From Seison nebaliae (Eukaryota > Rotifera > Pararotatoria > Seisonacea > Seisonidae), in contig JALJEE010000149.1 in the NCBI GenBank assembly GCA_023231475.1, positions 62,001 to 126,000 on the forward strand: 64,000 nucleotides of DNA, given 5' to 3'. Positions 1 through 11,790 of the stretch are shown here, piece after piece; within the stretch, counting starts at the first letter, position 1; each line of letters begins with the position of its first letter. The position numbers and the translations under genes were made by a program. The notes under the pieces were generated by a model that saw nothing but the letters and a program-made list of their open reading frames with translations, searched no databases and was not told where the DNA came from.

Positions 1-360
1 CTAGCTTATGAAGATGCTACAGCAAGAAGTTATGTACGTCTTACTAAGAAACTCCATCCAGATCTGGCCGCTTATCAACAGCAGAAAAACGAATTGGGAG
101 AGATGATGTATCGGAAGGCGAACGACCTTGGTCACGGAACACACCAGCCAACGGAAGCAGCGATCGATCGGATGGCCAATGATGTGCAAAAACAGGCAGA
201 GAAACGGCAGACGTACACTCGAAGACGCCGTACCAATCCAGATGCTGACATCACATCCATCAATGAGAGGAATGACCGTTTCAATAAGAAACTGGAACAT
301 ACATACAACAAATATACGAGTGAAATACGAGAGGCTCTCGAACGAGGCACGGCCATATAG
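1..360 (+). CDS. SYF2: SYF2 pre-mRNA-splicing factor, C-terminal part
   Basis: This is the last 119 residues of an SYF2 homologue; the 5' part lies before the window and the frame is open from base 1. SYF2 is a small component of the NineTeen/Prp19-associated spliceosome (family knowledge). Visible matches to the family are an LTKKLHPD segment, a GTHQP motif followed by IDRM, the EKRxxYxRRR block, the DADIxxINERN block, and the diagnostic end NKKLEHTYNKYTSEI with terminal ERGTAI (human ends ERGTAV). The gene is on the plus strand and ends at a TAG at 358-360. No intron is seen in the visible part. The identification is very secure for such a short piece; only the N-terminus is unknown. Confidence 0.93.
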   Translation, partial: LAYEDATARSYVRLTKKLHPDLAAYQQQKNELGEMMYRKANDLGHGTHQPTEAAIDRMANDVQKQAEKRQTYTRRRRTNPDADITSINERNDRFNKKLEHTYNKYTSEIREALERGTAI

Positions 361-1426
361 AACCATCTCTTCACTCTCATTTTCAGTTTACCTTTCTCCT
401 CCTATTGGAAGAAGTTTCTTGAAATCCGATCTCACAATATCGTACGTATGGTGCATTTAAAGTGCACGGATAGATGAGATAGTAGAGATGTATTCAATAA
501 ACATCATCTCTCAATGATTATAATTAACAAATTCTTCTTTTTCATATTCTGTATTATATTATCATTCCTCTCCATCATTCACAATTCGACTCTTCACACA
601 ATTGTAAAGGAGAGGATTTGACTTAAACGAAAGGAATTATATTAAAACATATTAATCAATTTCTCTTCAATCTTTGTACACATCTCTTTTAATTCATACA
701 AATAAATTTCCGAGCATCATCTCAATGATGATAAAAATGATCTCTCTTGTGATGATATTGGAGAGAAGGCATTTCTTCTAGACGGAATAATTAAAATAAT
801 TTATCGAACTCAAATATTTGAATGATATTCCCTTTAATTGAATAATCTTGTGGGAGGGAAGATTTGATATAAAACTCATAAGAATTGATGAATTATTTTA
901 CGTAACAAATTCATCTCAACTGAATAGTTTGATTGACGGTTATTCGATGAACGTTGAAAGAATAGAAATTCGTTAAAATAATTAGAAGATAATGGAATTC
1001 GATTCATAGGGAATAATAATAATAATCTAACAGAATCATTAGATGAGTCATCACTCTCATCACTATGATGATCGTTAACAATAGAATAGTTTTTAGATTT
1101 GTTATTAGTAATTCTGAGTATGTACATATACTCATAAACGATATATAATATAATTCATCGATATATATATATATATATATACATGAAAAGGAAAGAATAT
1201 CTTTTTCTTTCTTTTTACAAGAAAGAATTAAATAGAAACTTCTTATTCCTCTCAAGAATTTCTCCTCTAATTATCTGATTTTCATCTAAAACTCATTTTT
1301 CCTTTTCATTCTCTTTTCGCTCTAATTCAACTTGAATTGTTTCATAATAGAAAATTCATCATATTTCCATCCAACAACAACAAGAACAAGATAAATAAAA
1401 TAAATATCATCTCGAATTACCAGAAA
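361..1426. other. Intergenic region, no gene recognised
   Basis: AT-rich spacer between SYF2 and the next gene. It contains an (AT)n microsatellite at about 1161-1180 and no reading frame that looks coding. Probable 3' UTR of SYF2 lies at its left end and the promoter or 5' UTR of the downstream gene at its right end. Confidence 0.6.
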
Positions 1427-2245
1427 ATGTCGTCGCCTCGTGAGACACGAAGGAATTTACGTCAGATAAGACGACAACCGAAAATGAGACATCAAACTAC
1501 ATATCTCCCAACTGTATCGTCCAAATTCAAATTCGGACAAATGAGTGTTGGGAATGATGAAGCATTTCCTGATCTTCATGCCCATTTACATCCACTCGTC
1601 ATCATTGATGAAAAATTAAAGAAAAGTTTTCATGGAAATTCTTTAGAATCATCATCATCGTCATCAATTCGTGAAGAGAATGAGGACCAGAATGCTTATG
1701 AGACACCTGAATCACTGGGATCGGACAGTCCAATCTCTTTAACTAAAACTGAAAATTTATTTCCATTATCACGTCCCAGCAGATCCGCTCTTCGATATAG
1801 AACGCAACCGGTGTCGTTGATCGAAATCGAGGAAGTGAAAGAAGATGATGAATTGATCACTCCAACTCCAACTGATACTCGAATGAACATCTATCCTAAC
1901 ATCAACATCCCCAACAGTCGAACAATAAGAGAATTGAAAGAAGATGATGAAATGACAGAAGAGAAACGTTTCGGCAATTTGGCGAGAACCAGTATCGAAC
2001 GTTTGGATAAATATGCAAAGTCGTTAATGTTAAAGAACACCCCACCAACATCACCGTCCAAATGGAATGAAGGACACACTTATTCAACTGATTTAACCGA
2101 CGGAAAATTACCCGAAATGTTCTGTGAGAAGAGACAACAACGAAGAAAACCGACTAAACAAGCCTTGGCCATGCAAGCGAAGAAAGATCAAAAATATAAT
2201 TCGAATATCATTTCAACTAAAACGAAAACTAGTCGATTTATATAA
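1427..2245 (+). CDS. Uncharacterised 272-aa charged protein
   Basis: Single-exon reading frame beginning at the first ATG (MSSPRETRRN); the frame stays open upstream to 1337 without another ATG. I do not recognise the family. The N-terminus is strongly basic (many Arg in the first 25 residues). A poly-Ser run sits near residue 80. Acidic patches of the form EVKEDDEL and ELKEDDEM each follow a ProThr- or Pro-Asn-rich segment, so the middle has a weak internal duplication. The C-terminus is basic (RQQRRKPTK). Composition suggests a largely disordered nuclear or regulatory protein. Codon use matches neighbouring genes and the frame is long for this AT-rich DNA, so I believe it is coding; function is unknown. 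Confidence 0.6.
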   Translation: MSSPRETRRNLRQIRRQPKMRHQTTYLPTVSSKFKFGQMSVGNDEAFPDLHAHLHPLVIIDEKLKKSFHGNSLESSSSSSIREENEDQNAYETPESLGSDSPISLTKTENLFPLSRPSRSALRYRTQPVSLIEIEEVKEDDELITPTPTDTRMNIYPNINIPNSRTIRELKEDDEMTEEKRFGNLARTSIERLDKYAKSLMLKNTPPTSPSKWNEGHTYSTDLTDGKLPEMFCEKRQQRRKPTKQALAMQAKKDQKYNSNIISTKTKTSRFI

Positions 2246-2685
2246 ACAGAACTTAAATAACATATTCTCCACCATTTTCATATATATACATTTGGCGATC
2301 GGTATTTGAAAAAGAAAACATATTAAACATCTAAATGATTTGTATCGAACAGTTTATTCATTTTAATAATTTATATTTCATTCTCATATTTTGTTCAAAA
2401 TAAATAATTCTCCTAACTAATTCTTCAAATATTTTATTCAATTTTCATCCTCAATTCTATCAGTAAAACATACCTAATTCCAAAAAATGGATTCGAACAT
2501 ATTATTATGTACCAATAATAAGTATTTATATTACAAACTCTTATAATTTTTCTCATGTTTCCAATTTTATGTTTTTCAAGTTTAGTATATTTAGCGACAA
2601 GTCGAAAGAAATCGAGAACTTAGTAATTTCCACATTTTTTAGTTTTATTTTTTTTTGTTTTGTCTTTCCCAAGAAAAACCATATT
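2246..2685. other. Intergenic region, nothing recognised
   Basis: AT-rich spacer with short T runs. The frame open from 2569 lacks a good start and is probably 5' flank of the downstream kinase gene, whose first exon starts at the ATG with a signal peptide at 2686. Confidence 0.5.
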
Positions 2686-4207
2686 ATGTTCACCAACTTT
2701 CCTAATCTAGTTTTGTGTTTCATTTCATGTTATCTTATCGGACATGCATATTCGGACAAAGCAGATATACACGATGTTTGTTCATTCTCATTCAATTAAA
2801 CGTTAAATCTTTTTTAAAGCCCGATATCTTTCGGGAACATTTATTAACCCGCGTATTTGATGGACAAATAAACTTGATTGATGATCCTACTGGTCGAATT
2901 AACCGTGAATCAGATACGAGACATTTGAGAGTGCGAGACATTGAACCAATTCCAAAAGATTTCCGTCGATTGAGAGATCATATACCGAATGCAACTGTAG
3001 ATGTCATTACGAAGCATGTTGAGGATAATAAGATGATACATGTATTTATGAAAAAACCGAAATCTCTCAAAGTGAATAGTCAGTGTAGTAGTAATTTATT
3101 CAATCGTGACGCTTATGGTCACATAGATAAAATTCGAGATCTCGGATTTGGTGCACAAGGCAACGTCATATTGGCAAAACATGGCAATTATTATTTGGCC
3201 ATAAAATGTTAAATTTTTTTTTCATTTTCTCTAATTCAACTTGTTTCAGCACTTACTTTGTTATCTCATGCCGCTATACAATCTGATGTTTTATTGGCTT
3301 TCAATAAGAATAGCGTTGGAGAAGGTTTTCCCAAAGTGGAGTACCATTTCTTTCACAACCGTGAACCAACACCATATGCTCAAGGTTTGAAACTGAAGAA
3401 CACCGGTCTATTATTCGTGGATGATTTGACACCGTATTGTCTTGGAATGTCGTACATTAAAGGCGATTTGTTAACTGAGCATGTTGTCAATTATAACGAC
3501 AAGATCAATTGGCGAATTACGGTTTTGTTACTTCGTCAATTGCAAATCCTCCATTTCACATTTAACGAATACGAATACTTGAGTAATAATCTAGTTTGAA
3601 TTTTCAATTCTAATGAATTTAAATTTCAATTAATTTTTAGTTATTGAAAAGGAGATCATTCACATTATTCCATGGCGATTTACATCATGGCAATGTTATC
3701 ATGACAAATCAGACGACACCATATCTATATCCGCAAATAATCGACGGTGGATTAGCACCATCAATGTGTATACATTATAGACGAGATGTGATGATTCATT
3801 TCTATAATCAATATGTGCAACAAGAAGCAAATATAGCCGAAAATCGGCATTTAGTTGTTCCCGCCAATATGATGTTCACTTTATTCCAACATCGAGATAT
3901 GAGCAGTATATTCCATCTGATATATATGCTTTATCATAAGAGACTATTGCATATGCAAATAGCTGAATTGTTCCTCCGTTTCACCATGACACCCAACATA
4001 CTTGCCAATGTATTGAGAAATGCATATGCATTTTTATTGCCTCATTCGATGTTGAGACATTTGCCATATTCTCGAATTTTTAACAGACATATGGGCGACG
4101 TGGCGAGAATTTGGTTGACTTTACTCGTCTCACTGCACGGCTCAAAGACGTATGTGCAAATATGGCCGAAAATAGTAGAAGCGTTTACAGTTCAACCGTT
4201 ATATTAA
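2686..4207 (+). CDS. Secreted atypical protein-kinase-like protein (HGDLHxGN type)
   Basis: Four exons give 462 aa: 2686-2775, 2820-3207, 3250-3593, 3641-4207 (introns of 44, 42 and 47 nt). Residues 1-22 form a hydrophobic signal peptide. A kinase-like fold is indicated by a glycine-rich loop GFGAQG (about 139-144), LAIK with the candidate ATP-binding Lys159, a catalytic-loop equivalent HGDLHHGN (285-292) and a metal-binding IIDGG (D309) in place of DFG. HGDLHxxN resembles aminoglycoside phosphotransferase, choline-kinase or small-molecule kinases more than eukaryotic HRDLKxxN kinases. I cannot assign it to FAM20, FAM69/DIPK, POMK or VLK. The key residues are present, so it may be active on a protein, glycan or small molecule in the secretory pathway or outside the cell (inference). 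The first intron has an unusual AAAG acceptor. Confidence 0.7.
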
Positions 4208-4309
4208 TGAATTCTCAAATTTTAAATAATTTAAAATAATTTTTAATATCATTAAATAATTTTGAATAAATAAATATAAATTAATTAATTTAAATTATTA
4301 AATTTTATT

Positions 4310-5593
4310 TTAATCGTAGAAAATTGATGCGATATAATATCGAATGATGAATGCGATGGACGATGAGAAGAGTTGTAAGATTAATAATTCGATGACTAAT
4401 CGTCGTTCGGAACAAGATTTGGTTGGGTGAAAACGAATAATTAAATTGAGTATAGTAAAATTGGTAATTTGAATTTGTTCATTCGTTACATCATAATCGA
4501 TGAGATGGAATAAACGAAATACATAAATAATCAATTTCCCTAACGAACTGAATTGATGATTCTCTTTGACTATTAATTTGGATGGGAGAACCAAATCTCT
4601 CACTCCATCATATTCCGGCATACGATGACGTGGACAAGGAACAATTTTGAGTAGTTGTGGAAATGAGAAAAGAAAATTGAAAATTTGTGGGAGGAAGAAT
4701 AAGAGTAAAGTTTTGGAGAAATGACCCAAAATGGCGACGGAAGCTAATTGCATTCCTGCTAAATAACAATATGTATCTCCCACAAACAATTGAGCTGGAT
4801 AGAAATTCTTGTAGAAAATGAATAAAGATAAAATGAAAAATGGAATTAAAAAGAATAAAGAGAATCGATGTGATTGTGAGAACGGTCCGTTTAATTCGAT
4901 CAAATTGAAAATAATAATGGATAAAGTGATGACAAGTGATTGACCAACTTCCACTCCGTTCGCTCCAGCTAAAATATTGATGGAATTCGTACAGAATACG
5001 ACGATACATCCCATGTATATGTAGTAGAGTATTCCTAAATCGATTGTCAAACCGATATAAGGACGGAGGAAAATCGGCATAACTACCATCGTACTATTAT
5101 TACTCACTTGGTGAATGACGAGTAATGGTAGAGCTGCGAGTGACGGTAGAATGAGACGATGTTTCCATTTCAAATCGAGAATATCATCACAGAATCCCAA
5201 CAATGTCATACAGGAGATAGAGAGTAATCCAGCGATATAATATAAAAGGAATTTCGATCGTTTTATCATTTCATTATTCTCTCGAAATATCGTTTCAGTA
5301 TCGTTAGTTTGAAAAGACTGAATTTTCGGTTGTTGATAATTTGTAATTGAATAGAAGTGAACGGGAATTAATATGACTAATACTAATAAGTGACAACATC
5401 CGATAAGAACACCTTGTGCTTCTGGAATTAATGGTTTGTTTCTCTTCAATACATCTCTCCCACTAATCCCATTTTCAAGAAATTTCGTTTTATAACTGTT
5501 AAATAAACTATTGAACAACAATCCACAACCTATCGACGCTCCTATTGTCGATAATTCACTTATTATCGAATTGTTCATATTTAACAACTTCAA
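4310..5593 (-). CDS. DPAGT1: UDP-GlcNAc:dolichyl-phosphate GlcNAc-1-phosphotransferase
   Basis: Intronless gene of 427 aa (human 408). The enzyme transfers GlcNAc-1-phosphate from UDP-GlcNAc to dolichyl phosphate, the first step of N-glycan lipid-linked oligosaccharide synthesis in the ER membrane (ALG7/DPAGT1 family). Visible family signatures are LGFCDDILDLKWKHR (the DD pair), GLTIDLGILYYIYMG, CTNSINILAGANGVE, the LFVGDTYCYLAGM loop, ILGHFSKTLLLFFLPQIFNFL and the cytosolic PCPRHRMP motif. About ten hydrophobic segments run through the protein. The C-terminus IRYYIASIFYD matches the human end. An internal Met at residue 6 could be the start. The protein ends only about 100 bp from the convergent kinase gene. 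Confidence 0.96.
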   Translation of the reverse strand: MKLLNMNNSIISELSTIGASIGCGLLFNSLFNSYKTKFLENGISGRDVLKRNKPLIPEAQGVLIGCCHLLVLVILIPVHFYSITNYQQPKIQSFQTNDTETIFRENNEMIKRSKFLLYYIAGLLSISCMTLLGFCDDILDLKWKHRLILPSLAALPLLVIHQVSNNSTMVVMPIFLRPYIGLTIDLGILYYIYMGCIVVFCTNSINILAGANGVEVGQSLVITLSIIIFNLIELNGPFSQSHRFSLFFLIPFFILSLFIFYKNFYPAQLFVGDTYCYLAGMQLASVAILGHFSKTLLLFFLPQIFNFLFSFPQLLKIVPCPRHRMPEYDGVRDLVLPSKLIVKENHQFSSLGKLIIYVFRLFHLIDYDVTNEQIQITNFTILNLIIRFHPTKSCSERRLVIELLILQLFSSSIAFIIRYYIASIFYD

Positions 5594-6502
5594 AATATTT
5601 CGTTACTTCATCAACTCGAATTGCACGAACTAGACGAAGATTCCAATGATCCGTTCATACACGTATTCCATAACATGCAAGTGAACGAGAGGAATCGAAC
5701 TTAATTTCTTAATTTAAAATAATGTCTCAAAATCAAAGCTATAGAATGGTTTCTATTCGTTATATTTTTTAATAAATATTTAACTAATTCTACATCATTT
5801 TCAATTTCGCTCATAATTTCAACGTGGTTGTTTATTGTTGGAAAGTTGAGTGTGAAATATTTTTTGATGAAATGAAATAATACTCTATAAAATTACATAT
5901 GTATAATATGGAGCTAAATGTTTATAGTTCTTAAATGACTAAACATTTTAATTTACAATTTATTTGTATAAATCTGATTTAAAAGATACGAAAGTCAGAC
6001 ATAATTTCCTTGCAATTATATATTGAATCTTATATGAATATTTTTAATAATTTTGTAAAATTATTTTCCGGAATTTCTGAAATGTTTGTCTGATGAGTTA
6101 TTTGGAACAAATTATTCGATTTGAGTAACGATGTAGTAGCATTGAAAAATATTTAATCGCTCAAATGTTTTTCGTTTAAAGGATTGTTTTCATTCGTTTA
6201 TTGGAACGCTAATTTGGGTTTGCTAATTTATGTTTAACTAATAAATACTAATCATACATCTAATCTTCAGTTCTAAATGTGGAAGTAATTGAGGAATTTA
6301 TCTAATAAATTTTATAATGTAAAACATCTGTTTTTTTCTTTAAATTGTTTATTAAGTCCCATGGAAATTCGTTTATTTGAAATTTTTCTTTTTCAAATTC
6401 TTATGCTAAGAGACATGAGATAAAAGTTGGAAAATTTTATCACATAAATTCCAACAATTTAAAACTAAACATCCAAATAAAAGTATCGTGGTTAAAAGAA
6501 GA
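5594..6502. other. Divergent promoter region DPAGT1/NVL
   Basis: About 0.9 kb of AT-rich DNA between the two outward-facing starts of DPAGT1 (-) and NVL (+). No reading frame, repeat or RNA gene is recognisable. It probably holds both promoters. Confidence 0.5.
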
Positions 6503-8656
<2,154 letters not shown>

Positions 8657-10482
8657 GAAATTTTATTTATTCTTCATTTTCATTTTTTGTACGTAACAAA
8701 TAAAACTCTATAATTTTCTAAATTAATTTTCAAAAATAAAATTTTTCACTAATGAACATATACATAATTTATATACGTATTTATGATAATTTTAATATAA
8801 AATATTCTTTGATAATAATATCTCAATTGACGAGTCATTAATTTGTCCAACATTCGAGAATATAATTCGAGGTGTCTGAATTGTTAAAGGAAATAAAAAA
8901 GAATTATCGATTTTTAGGATAATGAAAATTTCCAGAAGTAGAACTGTCCGACCATTGAAAGATATGTTTTGTATGATAATACTTTTATGTTATCATCACT
9001 CACAGTTATGAAATTTCAGTTTGAAGTCAATTGATAAACAAATGAAAAATATAAGAGAATTTTATTAAGGAAAAATTTAATTAAAATAAAAATGAATAGA
9101 AAAGGGAACGACAGACTTCGGTTTCTATAATAAGACGATGATACCTATTAGGACTCTAAGGAGGATGTGAATCTCATCAGTTATCGGTGTAATATCGTTA
9201 ATCATAAAATATCGTATTTTACAAGATAAAGTTTCAGTCCTCCTTAGGGTCTGAACAGGTGGAGATTGGCATGATAATCGTAGAATGACATCTATGAAAA
9301 GAAAAAGTTTATAATAATAAAAAAGAAATATTTGAGAGAAAGTTTAAAAGTAACTTTACCATTTTCTTTCCTTTTATAGTGAGTCGGCTGATCCCTGAAG
9401 ACATTAGGAAGGAAGATTTTAAATAAATGGTTGAAATAAAGTTCTATTCTGTTGGAAATTGTGTTGAAAAAAAAAGAAATGAGTTGTCGTATGAGTCAAA
9501 TGACAACCGATGAGCCAACTGATGTGACTCACACAACTTGTGAGTACGTGTACTTTCTTTACTAACTGTTGCGTTGACAAGATATTACTCGTCATTTGTT
9601 GCATTATTCATAAAGTGGAAGGAAGAGAGAGAGAGACAGAGAGAGAGAGAGGGGAGAAAGATGTATGTGGCACGTGGAAGAAATAATCGTTCAGTTTCAA
9701 CGACAGAAAAAAACAGTTAGCTCAAACGATTCGATTGTTGTAGTTAAATAGAAGTAGCGGAGAAAACTGGAAGAAATAGATCTGACAAAATCAAAAGAAA
9801 TCTTTCATTCAGTTTCCTTTCCATATGATGAGGGGAAATGATATTCATTCAAGACGAATTGTCTATCAGCACAAAAAACAGTTAGAGAAGAAAGCAATGA
9901 GCAACAAAAATAAATGTTGAATGAATATCGAATCCGAATCAGTCACATTCTTTTCAAGAGAACCTGAAATAATAAGAATAATTTGAAAATTATTCGTTAT
10001 TAAAATGAAAGAAATCTATTTATTTTCAATAGATTTTATTCGATGTCGAAATCAAATTTCCCAGCCTGTCCGCCAATTCACTCCTCGTCATCGTTCTCGA
10101 ATAAATTCTGATCTGAATTTAGTTGATGAGATACTGAATCATTCTCTGATTCTTTTATATTCCAATTTGTCTATTGTGTATTTAGTGGGATTGATAGTTG
10201 TTAAGTCGATTGATTCACCTTTGATCAGATGATGTGATGAGACCTTTGACCTAAAACTCTCTCTTTCTCAACTTCTACTAATAACAAAGTTCACTGATTT
10301 TTTTACTATTTCTTTAATAATTAAACAAATTCCTTTATCAATTAATTTCATTAATTCCTTATCAATTCATGTGAAGTGTTCAGTGTTACTCTCATTCTCC
10401 CAACAGACAGAAAATAGACTAAAATTTTTATTTTTCAATTATAAAATTTCTGTTTACAAATTTAAAGGGAAATTCATCTGAA
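8657..10482. other. Intergenic region with a hairpin and GA-rich tract
   Basis: 1.8 kb between NVL and the 3' end of the NeuroD gene. It holds an imperfect inverted repeat near 9148-9252 and a GA-rich microsatellite near 9622-9652. A 75-codon frame at 10005-10232 starts with ATG but shows no family match and I do not consider it a supported gene. The right part is likely NeuroD 3' UTR. Confidence 0.5.
9145..9252. repeat. Imperfect inverted repeat (hairpin-forming)
   Basis: The decamer CTAAGGAGGA at 9156-9165 pairs perfectly with TCCTCCTTAG at 9238-9247, and the match extends imperfectly on the outer side (CCTATTAGGACT against AGGGTCTGAACAGG). The loop is about 70 nt. It could be an old MITE fragment or a structured transcript; nothing decides between these. 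Confidence 0.55.
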
Positions 10483-11790
10483 TCATTGACAAATGAAAGA
10501 TTTCGAATGTTGTTGGAAGAATGGGAACTGTTCGAATTGTTGGAAATTGTTTGGAATAAAATACGATTCCACATTCGACACACATTCCAGTGGCGATTGT
10601 GTGTCAACCGGTGCTGATTGTGCACTGGTGGAATCTGATGGATTTCGTTCGGAAACTCCGAAGAAATCTTTAAACATTTCATCTCTGTCATTATGATTTT
10701 CATCAGTTCCATCATGTGCTCCATATTGATGATCGTAAGAGATCATTGACGGAATCGTTAATTGTTGACATGTTTCATTATTTTGAATTTGTGAATTGAT
10801 TCTAATTCTCTTAAAATCCAATTCGGTCATTTCATTCGAAATTGATCGTTTGTTCCGATTTTCATTCCCTTCAATCTGTTCACTTTTCATCGTGTCAGAC
10901 AATTCTGATGACGATTCGATGGAGGATGCCACTGATGAAATTGATGGTGTCTGACCATACAACATTGTCGATATATCGGCACCGGTTGATTTTAACGCTA
11001 AATAATCTAGCGGGGTTCTCACTCTACCAGGAATTGATATGGCTTTAACTGAATGTTCCATATCGACTGAATTGTAGAAAGTTGAATTACAATCGGAATT
11101 TTCTGGAGAATTATTCATCAATCGACAACCTAAAGCTGCTGATAAAAGATTCGTCGTATTTTGTGATAGTCCTTTGCACATCGTCTCCACGAACGTCTCC
11201 GTATCATTCGTTGTTATCGTATCATTTTCTAACAACGTACGAAGTGATTGAATATAATTGGCGGTGATTCTCAAAGTTTCAATTTTCGACAGTTTCTGCT
11301 GTCCAGAAGTAAAACCAGGAATTGATAATCGTAAAATTTCCAGCCAATCATTTAATGAATGCATTCGATTCCTCTCTCGATCATTTGCATTTATCCGTCT
11401 CAATTTATATTTAGCGACTCGAGCTGGTGTAATCGCTTTCTTCTTCGGTCCTCGTTTCTTTGGAATTTTCTTAGGGGGGAAATCGATGTGAGAACCAATC
11501 GAACTACATGACGATTCCGAATCATATTTTTGACTTTTCTCCTCAATTCGCTTCTTTTTCATTTGTAATGGCAACGGATTCTTTTGTTTCTCTTTATTTT
11601 CCAATCGTTCCATTATTTCGCGACGTTCTTCTTCCGCCAAATGCTCATTCAACTGGTCGAGATTGTAGCCCATCAATTCCGTCGCTTTCGCCACACCAAC
11701 CTCCTTCTCCAATCGTTCATACGTATCAATCTCTTGTCTTAATTGTTGAACACGTTCTTGAACTTCTCGTTCTGGTATTTTCGTTGGCAT
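10483..11790 (-). CDS. NEUROD: NeuroD-family bHLH transcription factor
   Basis: Intronless, 435 aa from the ATG. NeuroD proteins bind E-boxes as heterodimers with E proteins and drive neuronal differentiation. Three NeuroD-specific features are visible in order: the basic run [15 protein letters not shown] before the bHLH (about 110-125), the bHLH (about 131-187) with [17 protein letters not shown] and [15 protein letters not shown], and the C-terminal NeuroD domain [11 protein letters not shown] (about 204-215), which matches vertebrate CKGLSQPTTNL. The basic-region residues that contact DNA (N, R-E-R) are kept. Unlike vertebrate NeuroD, the first 70 residues are a charged, coiled-coil-like helix ([19 protein letters not shown]). 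The long tail is rich in Ser, Asn and Gln. Wide non-coding flanks fit a developmentally regulated gene. Confidence 0.95.
   Translation of the reverse strand: MPTKIPEREVQERVQQLRQEIDTYERLEKEVGVAKATELMGYNLDQLNEHLAEEERREIMERLENKEKQKNPLPLQMKKKRIEEKSQKYDSESSCSSIGSHIDFPPKKIPKKRGPKKKAITPARVAKYKLRRINANDRERNRMHSLNDWLEILRLSIPGFTSGQQKLSKIETLRITANYIQSLRTLLENDTITTNDTETFVETMCKGLSQNTTNLLSAALGCRLMNNSPENSDCNSTFYNSVDMEHSVKAISIPGRVRTPLDYLALKSTGADISTMLYGQTPSISSVASSIESSSELSDTMKSEQIEGNENRNKRSISNEMTELDFKRIRINSQIQNNETCQQLTIPSMISYDHQYGAHDGTDENHNDRDEMFKDFFGVSERNPSDSTSAQSAPVDTQSPLECVSNVESYFIPNNFQQFEQFPFFQQHSKSFICQ

Noticed and set aside
5640-5720. GTTCGATTCC-like tRNA T-loop on the minus strand
   Set aside because: No anticodon arm, D arm or acceptor stem can be placed around it.
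10005-10232. 75-codon plus-strand frame with ATG
   Set aside because: No family match, no conserved composition and no splice partners; likely chance in the NeuroD 3' region.
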